Positions 43,867-51,436 of a stretch of 64,000 nt of DNA are shown here, one piece after another. Position 1 is the first letter of the stretch. Each line of letters begins with the position of its first letter. Below the pieces are notes generated by a model that was not told the DNA's origin, searched no databases, and was given only the letters and a program-made list of their open reading frames with translations. This DNA is from Lachnospiraceae bacterium (GTDB lineage: Bacteria; Bacillota; Clostridia; Lachnospirales; Lachnospiraceae), in NCBI GenBank assembly GCA_024691305.1, contig JAILNS010000015.1:62001-126000 (forward strand), given 5' to 3'. A program made the translations under genes and the position numbers.

Positions 43867-44360
43867 GCATTTCCGGGGGATTAATGTTATTAGCTGCACT
43901 TACGGTCGTATTTGTCATATTAACGGTTCTTTTTTTTAAGAGCCTTCCTAAAAATGACGGTTTTCATCGGAATATCACCAGACTTCAGGCCAGGGTGATC
44001 AGCATTATTGTTCTGGCAGCGCTTGTCTGTGTTGCAGTTGCATGGGTAGGAACGCTCAAAAAAAGCGGTGTCGGAAAACTGTTTACCGATGCCGATTCTC
44101 CGCAGGAACTATACGCGTCATTATCTGAAGGAAATAACTCAGCTGATATTGTTATAGAAGGGTCTCGGATAATCATATCGGGAAAACGGTATGATGATAT
44201 TGACAAAGCTTATGATGAACTTGTCAAAATTTCGGAAAAAGGGAACGATATAACGCTTACCGACAATTACGGACGCGCAGACACCGTTTTAGGCGTGATC
44301 GAGATATTAAGAACATACGGAGTTGAAATCGATACAGATGATATCATCATCCATGAGTAA
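43863..44360 (+). CDS. ExbD-like periplasmic-type domain with two membrane helices
   Basis: 165 residues with two predicted membrane segments (about 5-25 and 44-63) and then a soluble domain. The soluble part IVIEGSRIIISGKRYDDIDK, ELVKISEKGNDITLTDNYGRAD and VLGVIEILRTYGV has the strand-helix-strand pattern and wording of the ExbD C-terminal domain (strand, helix, strand, then an amphipathic helix with a terminal strand). There is no charged residue in the first helix like that of the canonical partner. With two helices the C-domain is expected outside if the N-terminus is outside. Overlap of four bases upstream and eight bases downstream. Confidence 0.65.
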   Translation: MSISGGLMLLAALTVVFVILTVLFFKSLPKNDGFHRNITRLQARVISIIVLAALVCVAVAWVGTLKKSGVGKLFTDADSPQELYASLSEGNNSADIVIEGSRIIISGKRYDDIDKAYDELVKISEKGNDITLTDNYGRADTVLGVIEILRTYGVEIDTDDIIIHE

Positions 44361-44850
44361 AAGATCATTAAAATCCGGAAATACAAGGCTAAAGGGCATA
44401 AGGGTAATGTTTATACTTATGCTCCTTTTTTCGTACCCATTAACTTTGGGACTTGATTTTGCGGATGTTACTCTTAAAAATACCGATGAGTCGGATCCCA
44501 TGGTCGACCTTGGAGAACTGATCGAAATAGGAGGGTCACACATTCCGGGAGATAATGAATTTATAACCGAAAAAGACGAAACAGAAACTGTTTCGTCACA
44601 GGAAACAACAACACAGGAAACCGGCAGGACAGAAACGGTCAAAACTCCGAGGACGGTTACGATAGAAGGCCGAAATATAACCATTGACGGACAGATCATA
44701 AGCGAGATAAAGACCGTTGTATCAAGACTTAAGTATTACGAGTCTAATGATATTCCGGTTAACCTCGATACGGAATATGCCGAACTTTATACTTATCTTG
44801 AAGTAATGGATGCAGTTAAAGAATCCGGAGTAAACGTTTTGGATAACTAG
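44353..44850 (+). CDS. Third ExbD-like protein, single membrane helix
   Basis: 165 residues from ATG 44353, overlapping the previous stop; a TTG at 44323 is an alternative. One membrane helix (residues 16-36) is followed by a Thr/Glu-rich linker (residues 70-100) and a domain reading TVTIEGRNITIDGQIISEIK, KYYESNDIPVNLDTEYAEL and TYLEVMDAVKESGVN, again like the ExbD C-terminal domain. The second, third and fourth proteins of the cassette thus share a related soluble fold with different membrane anchors. The next gene begins immediately after the stop. Confidence 0.65.
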   Translation: MSKRSLKSGNTRLKGIRVMFILMLLFSYPLTLGLDFADVTLKNTDESDPMVDLGELIEIGGSHIPGDNEFITEKDETETVSSQETTTQETGRTETVKTPRTVTIEGRNITIDGQIISEIKTVVSRLKYYESNDIPVNLDTEYAELYTYLEVMDAVKESGVNVLDN

Positions 44851-45819
44851 ATGAAGAAGCAGATATACCGTAGAAAAACAGATAAAAGTATTATACGCAT
44901 CATTTCCGTGATGATGTGTATGTTGTGCTGGTGTTTTTCGTTTGCCGGGGCTTTTTCTTATGATGATCCCGTATTAAATGATGAAGACCATATGATCTAC
45001 CGTACATATGATCCGGATAACGTTTCGGTCGGAGAAGATATAGTAGCTGCCGGAACGGTCGATAGCGTTCTGGATGTGAAAAATTTCATATTAAAGACTT
45101 CATCGGATGGAAAGATAAAAGTTTCCGTAGGTCTTACGGACAATTTATCAGGTATATCGGAAGGTATGGATGTTAGAGTCTATGGGACTCTTAAGACAAG
45201 CTATAACAGGTCGTATAAGTATATACTTAAGGCCCATCATATAGAAACGGAATCAGGAGCATTTTTAAAAGACGATTATTATGTACCTGGCGGTCAAAGT
45301 TACAGTAACGGATCCTCGGTAACAAGAAACCTTCCGGGCGATGATATATCATACCGGATACCGTCAGGCTGGGAAAAAGTTATCGCAAACAATGATGAGA
45401 AAAACAGGATTTTTAATATCGGCGACATACAAAACGGTGACTGTTATTACCTGAATGCTATTGATTCCAAAAACGAGACAGAATGCTTTATAATATATGA
45501 TTTTGACTATTCCAGGTTTCTGTATGATTCGGACAGGAACAGAACCGGAGGAATAGAAAAAGCCATAGTGGAAAATATATGTCCCAAGGCAGTTTCGGGG
45601 ATGATCAAAAATGCAACCTTTATGCCTAAAAATGCGGTTGCGGGTTTTGAACATGATATTGATTATTATATTGCAATGTATGAAAATTCTTACAGTGTAG
45701 AGTTTGTTTTTGTACCGCTTGAAGATCATATGTGCGTCATGTTATATATCTATAACGGAGAACCGGTCCACCTGGACGATGTACTTTATGTTATAAAAAG
45801 TCTGGATGAAATGCTGTAG
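44851..45819 (+). CDS. Secreted protein with OB-like domain, unknown
   Basis: 322 residues starting directly at the preceding TAG. A signal peptide-like segment (about residues 14-36) suggests export. Residues 60-130 (EDIVAAGTVDSVLDVKNFIL, SDGKIKVSVGL, GMDVRVYGTLKT) look like an OB-type strand barrel, as in DUF4131-like or tRNA_anti-like domains. The C-terminal 200 residues contain a lipoprotein-like region SYRIPSGWEK and many aromatic residues, with no family I recognise. As the last gene of the cassette it may be the extracellular effector or a cell-envelope partner of the ExbD-like domains. Its own terminator was not found. Confidence 0.75.
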   Translation: MKKQIYRRKTDKSIIRIISVMMCMLCWCFSFAGAFSYDDPVLNDEDHMIYRTYDPDNVSVGEDIVAAGTVDSVLDVKNFILKTSSDGKIKVSVGLTDNLSGISEGMDVRVYGTLKTSYNRSYKYILKAHHIETESGAFLKDDYYVPGGQSYSNGSSVTRNLPGDDISYRIPSGWEKVIANNDEKNRIFNIGDIQNGDCYYLNAIDSKNETECFIIYDFDYSRFLYDSDRNRTGGIEKAIVENICPKAVSGMIKNATFMPKNAVAGFEHDIDYYIAMYENSYSVEFVFVPLEDHMCVMLYIYNGEPVHLDDVLYVIKSLDEML

Positions 45820-45851
45820 ATCCCGTAATGATTTAATGGAGAACTATATTT

Positions 45852-47180
45852 ATGAATATATGCCTGTTAAATGATTCTTTTCCGCCGGTTATAGACGGAG
45901 TAGCCAATACCGTTGTCAATTATGCTGATATAATACAAAAGCGCGATGACTCCAGGGTTATCGTCGCGACACCCAGATATCCGGATGCTGATTACACGGG
46001 ACATCCATATAAAGTTTTAGACTATCCGAGTCTTGATACTTCCAGATTTATTTCCGGATACAGGGCAGGATATTCATTGTCCGGAAGTCTCATAAACGAA
46101 CTGTCCGAGTTTGGTCCGGATATTATCCATACACATTGTCCGGCATCGTCCACTCTTTTGGCCAGAACACTGCAATACGAAACCGGAGCACCTGTGGTTT
46201 TTACCTATCATACCAAATTCGATGTAGATATAACCCGGGCAGTGGGTGACGGATTCCTTAAAAAAGAGACCATTAAAGCTATGGTCAGTAATATCTCTGC
46301 CTGCGATGAAGTGTGGGTCGTATCCGAAGGGGCGGGTGAAAATCTAAGGTCTCTTGGATTTGAAGGAAATTATCAGGTAATGTTAAACGGTGTTGACTTT
46401 GAGAGAGGTTGTTCGAGTAAGGAACAGGTTTACGAAGCCGTTAAGGATTATGATCTTCCTGCAGGTATTCCCGTCTTTCTTTTTGTCGGACGTATCATGG
46501 AATATAAGGGGATTCCGGTCATTGTTGATTGCATGAAACTTCTTGCACGGGATGGTATGGATTTTAGAATGATGTTTGTCGGAGGCGGCCTTGACCTTGA
46601 AAAGATCAAGGCATCCGTAGAAGAAGGAGGAATATCCGATAAGGTTATTTTTACAGGACCCATACATGACAGGGAGGTATTAAGGGCCATAAATACCAGG
46701 GCAGATATCTTTCTTTTCCCGTCTACATACGATACGAACGGTATAGTTGTCCGAGAAGCTGCGGCCTGCGGTCTTGCTTCGGTACTTATCAGGGATTCCT
46801 GTGCTGCTGAAGGCATAACTCATGCAAGAAACGGATATATCATAGATAACAGTCCCGAAGCCATGGCAGCACTTTTGAAAGAAGTCTGCAATGACATGGA
46901 CGCGGTTCATGAAGTCGGACAAAAAGCAATGGATGAGATATATCTTTCGTGGGAAGACAGCGTAGCCAGAGCATATAACAGATATGAGATCATAAGAGAG
47001 ATGTTAGAGGATGGATTACTTATAAAGAGACGTAAGCATAAATCCGATTATCTTATCCAGACTGCGGCAGAGGTGGCGGAGAGGCTTAATAAGATCATAA
47101 GCGTACCACGTAATATCCACAGTACGATACACGGTAATATAACAAGACTGTATGAAGGAATGATGCAAAATGATGAATAA
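45852..47180 (+). CDS. GT4 family glycosyltransferase (diacylglycerol glucosyltransferase-like)
   Basis: 442 residues of the GT-B/GT4 type. The N-terminal Rossmann part has LLNDSFPPVIDGVANTV and DIIHTHCPASS, the linker includes VVFTYHTKFDVDIT, and the C-terminal part has FVGRIMEYKGI and the donor-binding ELRPxE-like element DTNGIVVREAAACGLASV. The layout matches alpha-monoglucosyldiacylglycerol synthases and related polyprenyl or lipid glycosyltransferases. The last 40 residues are basic and could face the membrane. The sugar and acceptor are not determined. It follows the ExbB/D cassette by 32 bases with ribosome-binding site TGGAGA. Confidence 0.87.
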   Translation: MNICLLNDSFPPVIDGVANTVVNYADIIQKRDDSRVIVATPRYPDADYTGHPYKVLDYPSLDTSRFISGYRAGYSLSGSLINELSEFGPDIIHTHCPASSTLLARTLQYETGAPVVFTYHTKFDVDITRAVGDGFLKKETIKAMVSNISACDEVWVVSEGAGENLRSLGFEGNYQVMLNGVDFERGCSSKEQVYEAVKDYDLPAGIPVFLFVGRIMEYKGIPVIVDCMKLLARDGMDFRMMFVGGGLDLEKIKASVEEGGISDKVIFTGPIHDREVLRAINTRADIFLFPSTYDTNGIVVREAAACGLASVLIRDSCAAEGITHARNGYIIDNSPEAMAALLKEVCNDMDAVHEVGQKAMDEIYLSWEDSVARAYNRYEIIREMLEDGLLIKRRKHKSDYLIQTAAEVAERLNKIISVPRNIHSTIHGNITRLYEGMMQNDE

Positions 47181-47211
47181 AGCGTGAAAAGCTTATATGA
47201 TAGGTAGGCAT

Positions 47212-48273
47212 CTACCAGCCTAAAGTACGGCGTATCGCAGCCACGGTTGCATGCGCCGCTTTTTCATGAGCGGATTCAAGCGGATGATAGTCTGCAACAT
47301 AGCCTGCGGAAGCATCCTGCTCGGGCAGGTGTATAGTTGAGATCTTTGTATCTCCGGTAGTTTCGGAATATTCGTTAACGGCACTGCATACAATAGGATA
47401 CAGTCTGTCACCCATAAGGCCGAGAGCGCAGAATATATATGCATCCTTGTTATGCGACCTTACTTTTTTCAAAAAATCGATATACAGCTTCCTGTATTTT
47501 TCCTGTTTGTCTTTGTCATCCTGACAATAACTGTCATCGTTGGTACCAAGATTTATCACGATCGCATCGGGGATAAAATCACTAAAATTCCACATCGTAT
47601 TTACTGTATCCGGAGTTCCCTTTATGGAATCGTAACTTAAGCCCATAGTCTCGTAATAGGGAGGAATGAGTTCTTTTTGGTTTATAGTGGAAGGGTCATC
47701 GGTATATCCTGATAAAATACCGTAACCGCTTGCGGCAAAACAACTGAGATCGGCGTTAAGTGCAAGTGCGGTTTTATATGCTAAAGCTCTTGTCATATCT
47801 TCAGTAGCAGTCTTAAAACCGTGGAGCGGATCCTCATCATCGATACCGTATCCACAGGTGATAGAGTCACCTATAAATTCGATCCTGTGAGACAGAGCGG
47901 GAGTTGGCTTTATGATAGTACTTTCGGGTAGTTCGAGGGGCTCGATACCTATGAGAGACATTGCAACTTCCGAAAGTTTGATAAGGCGGATCTTGTTGAG
48001 ACCGGGTGTCGTATCGATATGTATGACCGAGGTTTCGTGACAGATCTGCATATCCTTTACTCGTTCATCTCCGATATATACAGCGATCCGTGTATAGTTT
48101 TCCTCGTTATCCGGAATAATAGAAGCCTTGCCGGCTTTGACCGTGATATCGAAGGCAGGTCCCGAATACTCAAATTCAATCCCCGTTCCGGATAATCCGA
48201 GTATCAGAAGATCGTTTGCCATAAAAGTCCGCCCCAAAAGTTTTACATTGTCTTTTGTCAATAAATATCTCAT
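47212..48273 (-). CDS. SGNH/GDSL esterase, CE2-like
   Basis: 353 residues. The N-terminal 120 residues form a beta-sandwich-like part, then SGNH blocks follow: block I IEFIGDSITCGYG with catalytic Ser, block III VINLGTNDDSYC, and a C-terminal DYHPLESAHEKAA with the Asp/His region. This two-domain form corresponds to CE2-type deacetylases that remove acetyl groups from plant or bacterial polysaccharides. No signal peptide is visible, so it is likely intracellular. It faces the glycosyltransferase gene tail to tail. The gene start has a GAGGTAG ribosome-binding site. Confidence 0.87.
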   Translation of the reverse strand: MRYLLTKDNVKLLGRTFMANDLLILGLSGTGIEFEYSGPAFDITVKAGKASIIPDNEENYTRIAVYIGDERVKDMQICHETSVIHIDTTPGLNKIRLIKLSEVAMSLIGIEPLELPESTIIKPTPALSHRIEFIGDSITCGYGIDDEDPLHGFKTATEDMTRALAYKTALALNADLSCFAASGYGILSGYTDDPSTINQKELIPPYYETMGLSYDSIKGTPDTVNTMWNFSDFIPDAIVINLGTNDDSYCQDDKDKQEKYRKLYIDFLKKVRSHNKDAYIFCALGLMGDRLYPIVCSAVNEYSETTGDTKISTIHLPEQDASAGYVADYHPLESAHEKAAHATVAAIRRTLGW

Positions 48274-48358
48274 AACAGACTACCTCAAAAAAACATTCAA
48301 ATAATATTCTTCATATACCATTTTAATGCTATCATATAGAAACGGAGACAGTATTGCA

Positions 48359-50002
48359 ATGAAGAACTTCATCTATAAACTGATAATATTATTATCCATA
48401 CTGCTTACTCTGATCATTATTCTGGTCGGGGCTTATATTTCTGATCCTGATTTTAGAGAAAAGGTTGCTTCGATCACTCCTAAGGTAAGTATCGATTATG
48501 TTGAACCCGCTAATGCCAAAAGTTCGGATTCCGGGAATGGTCAAGGTGAGAGCCCGGTCAATCTGGCGGAAAATGAAACGGATTTACCGGCAAGTGACGG
48601 AAGTTCAATCTTTGGTACTCCTATAGATACCGGCACGGATGATATTTCAAAATATCTTTCTCCGGATATCAATATGGGATATATACCGCCATCGGAAGGC
48701 AAGCTTGACGTACCCGACACTCTTGCACAAAGGGCGGGAGGATTTGAGTATATCACTCCTGATGTAAGAGAAGTAACGGATGAGGTCGCAGATAAACTTG
48801 AAGATGAACTGGATTACGGTAATACCGGGGATGATCTTACCTTTGATCCTCTCATGTACCCATATTATTCGATGCTTGATGAAAAATCCCAGAGTTTATA
48901 CAGGCAAATCTATGCAAATGCCTGTGATCTTTACGCAGATTTTAAAGCAGTTACGAGCGATGTTACGCCGGCACAGGTTAAAAATGCATTTATGGCTGTA
49001 TTTAACGACCATCCGGAACTGTTTTATCTAAATACTTCCTACAGCGCGGCTTTTCGTGGAAACGGGGACTGCCTTGAACTGAAACTGTCATTTAATGATC
49101 TTTCAAATGATATAGACAATACCAGATCAGCGTTTGAAGCTGCTGCTGCCGATATATCATCTTCGGGAACACCTTATGAAACCGAAAAGGCGGTGCATAA
49201 TGCACTCGCCGGAAAAGACGTATATTCAATGGCTGCACCATACAATCAAAGTGCTTACAGTTCTCTTGTAAACGGTCCTACGGTCTGTGCGGGTTATTCA
49301 AGGGCTATGCAGTATGTTATGCAGCTGGCTGGAATACCATGTTACTATTGCACCGGATATGCCGGAGAAAATCATGCATGGAGTATCATCTGTCTGGACG
49401 GAGATTACTATAATGTAGACGTGACATGGGATGATACCGATTCAAGTCCCGAGTATACATATGATTGGTTTAACAAAACGGACGATGATTACGGAACAAC
49501 TCATATAAGACGTGATCTGTCGGTGTATCTTCCTCCGTGTAACGGGACCAAATACAGGAATCTTGAAGAAAATCCCGAAGGTGGTTTAGCAGAGACCCCC
49601 ACGGAAACTTCGCCAGATGACAGCACGATCATGCCGGATAATGATATTTCGGCGGATAATCCCACAGTTATGATCGGGCAGCCTTCCGACAAGGAACTCA
49701 AGTCGCTAAGCGATGTGGGTCTGTCAGAGAACGAAGTGATAAGAGATATCGATGCTTATTATTCAAAAGCCTGCGAGCAGATAACAGCTTTGGGTAAAGG
49801 CGGTCATATATACAGACTTGTTGTCGATAACGAAGAACTGTGCAATGAGATAGCAGCCGCCTATAACAATAAGCAGGCAGATGAATATGTTTTAAAACCC
49901 GCTATGGTAAGTACCGGGTCTTCTTCCATAGATATGGTCATATATCCTGAGAAGTTAAGCGACGGAAGATATCTTCTTGAACATCGTTATAATTTGAATT
50001 GA
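48359..50002 (+). CDS. Membrane-anchored transglutaminase-like protein
   Basis: 547 residues from ATG 48359 (GGAGAC upstream); an ATG at 48326 is less likely. One N-terminal membrane helix (about 7-28) anchors an extracellular protein. A spacer rich in Ser/Thr/Pro and acidic residues is followed by a transglutaminase-like core: TVCAGYSRAMQYVMQLAG (Cys), GENHAWSIICLDG (His) and VDVTWDDTDS (Asp). Residues 420-470 are low-complexity. It shares the triad and the flanking wording HPELF with the lipoprotein at 20913-22295, so the two are paralogues. Substrate unknown; cell-wall or surface-protein processing is possible. Confidence 0.84.
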   Translation: MKNFIYKLIILLSILLTLIIILVGAYISDPDFREKVASITPKVSIDYVEPANAKSSDSGNGQGESPVNLAENETDLPASDGSSIFGTPIDTGTDDISKYLSPDINMGYIPPSEGKLDVPDTLAQRAGGFEYITPDVREVTDEVADKLEDELDYGNTGDDLTFDPLMYPYYSMLDEKSQSLYRQIYANACDLYADFKAVTSDVTPAQVKNAFMAVFNDHPELFYLNTSYSAAFRGNGDCLELKLSFNDLSNDIDNTRSAFEAAAADISSSGTPYETEKAVHNALAGKDVYSMAAPYNQSAYSSLVNGPTVCAGYSRAMQYVMQLAGIPCYYCTGYAGENHAWSIICLDGDYYNVDVTWDDTDSSPEYTYDWFNKTDDDYGTTHIRRDLSVYLPPCNGTKYRNLEENPEGGLAETPTETSPDDSTIMPDNDISADNPTVMIGQPSDKELKSLSDVGLSENEVIRDIDAYYSKACEQITALGKGGHIYRLVVDNEELCNEIAAAYNNKQADEYVLKPAMVSTGSSSIDMVIYPEKLSDGRYLLEHRYNLN

Positions 50003-50030
50003 CAGTTGTTCATCTTACACCCTCGGCATT

Positions 50031-50057
50031 TTGATTTGTATTTTTATGATGTATAAT
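50031..50057 (+). promoter_or_regulatory. Promoter giving a probable leaderless mRNA
   Basis: TATAAT at 50052-50057 ends six bases before the ATG of the membrane protein at 50064, so transcription would start on or next to the initiation codon. TTGATT at 50031-50036 is a possible -35 but with a short 15-base spacer. No ribosome-binding site is present. Confidence 0.5.
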
Positions 50058-50063
50058 TAAAAA

Positions 50064-51428
50064 ATGAATTTACGAAATCCGATAAGCAAAAATATAAAGA
50101 TAAATCATATCATCATAGCAGCATTTCTGACCGTTTTCTTTTTTTTGATCCTTATCATAAACGGAGTTCCGATGTATAACGATTCCGATCAGTATATATC
50201 GATGCATGTACGCAGGGAGCCGGTATATCCGATAATGTTATATATTATCAGGAGCATCGCAGCTGATCGATGGCTTATCGTCGCAGGTATCATTCAGACA
50301 TTATTTGTTATATATGCATCTATAAGATTTGTTTTATATATATCAGACAGATTTGATCTTGGAATTATTTCTGAATGGGGAATATGTGTTTTTACCATAC
50401 TTCCATATGTTGTAACACCTTTATTTTCCGTGAAGAATGTATCTATGTCATCAGGGATCATGAGTGAATCTATAGCTATCCCCATGTTTTTACTTTTTTT
50501 TATTCATATGCACAGAGCGGTCATGGATTGCAAAACATCTGACGTTTTGTGGAGTGCTGTTCTTGCACTTATGTTGTCGCTTACCAGAAGTAATTTGTTT
50601 GTGCTTCTTATTGTATGGATCATCGCCGTAATTTACAGATATATTCCGGATCGTAAATGGCCGGCGATACTTATATGCATAGTTGTGTTTGCAAGTTCAT
50701 TTGTTATGCGTGATGTTGCGACTAAGACTTATAATCTGGCATTTAACGGAAGGTTTATCGGAAACCAGTATACTAATGTTACGGTACTTACCAATATTTT
50801 ATATGCCAGCGACCCTGATGCCGGAGATATGATCGAAGAACCGATATTACATGATTATTTCGATCTGTTTTATGAAACCATGAATGAAAACGGCTGGTCA
50901 TATCTGTCGGCTCCCAATGATACGGTTTACGGAAGGGCTGTGTATCTTGAAGAAGTTCATGACCGGATCAAGTTTGATGTTATAGAGGAAGGATTCAGAT
51001 ATACGATAGAGGAAACAGGGATTCACGAGTATCTTGACTATAATGAGATCGCTGAAGGCTATGCAAAGGGTCTTATCGGATCACTTTTTCCCCATTGTGT
51101 TGGAAGATGGATCATAGATTGGCTGATAATGGCACTTAGAGGGATCGTTCGATCCATTGCGGTTTGTCATCCGTTAGCCTATGTCTACACCCTGGCTGTC
51201 ATGATATTTATGATAGTTTATTTTATTAAGACGATCAAGCGGGACCGTCTTGATCCGACAGGAGTTATGGCCGGCCTTATATTATTGATCGTTTTTGGCA
51301 ATGCTTTTGGAACCGCAACCATAATTATGTGCATTTCGCGATATATGATTTATGGTTTCCCGGCCTTTTATTCTACTCTTTTATGCATTGCATACGAGAT
51401 ATACAAGAAATTTAAAAATATGATATGA
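50064..51428 (+). CDS. Polytopic membrane protein, GT-C-like
   Basis: 454 residues with about ten membrane segments. An early extracytoplasmic acidic loop motif, YNDSDQYISMHVRREPVYP, after the first helix resembles the DxD-type loop of GT-C glycosyltransferases that use polyprenyl-phosphate sugars. A large soluble loop (about residues 255-345) lies between helices. I cannot name a family. No ribosome-binding site precedes the ATG; the -10 box is six bases upstream. The stop is eight bases before the HD-GYP gene, so both may be transcribed together. Confidence 0.75.
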   Translation: MNLRNPISKNIKINHIIIAAFLTVFFFLILIINGVPMYNDSDQYISMHVRREPVYPIMLYIIRSIAADRWLIVAGIIQTLFVIYASIRFVLYISDRFDLGIISEWGICVFTILPYVVTPLFSVKNVSMSSGIMSESIAIPMFLLFFIHMHRAVMDCKTSDVLWSAVLALMLSLTRSNLFVLLIVWIIAVIYRYIPDRKWPAILICIVVFASSFVMRDVATKTYNLAFNGRFIGNQYTNVTVLTNILYASDPDAGDMIEEPILHDYFDLFYETMNENGWSYLSAPNDTVYGRAVYLEEVHDRIKFDVIEEGFRYTIEETGIHEYLDYNEIAEGYAKGLIGSLFPHCVGRWIIDWLIMALRGIVRSIAVCHPLAYVYTLAVMIFMIVYFIKTIKRDRLDPTGVMAGLILLIVFGNAFGTATIIMCISRYMIYGFPAFYSTLLCIAYEIYKKFKNMI

Positions 51429-51436
51429 TATAAGAT

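Noticed and set aside
42782..44850. Zorya-type anti-phage system
   Set aside because: Zorya needs ZorA/ZorB with an OmpA-like peptidoglycan-binding domain and helicase or nuclease partners. None are here, and the ExbD-like proteins lack that domain.
47203..47216. Terminator hairpin between the glycosyltransferase and esterase genes
   Set aside because: Only five base pairs (GGTAG/CTACC) without a U-tract; too weak to call.
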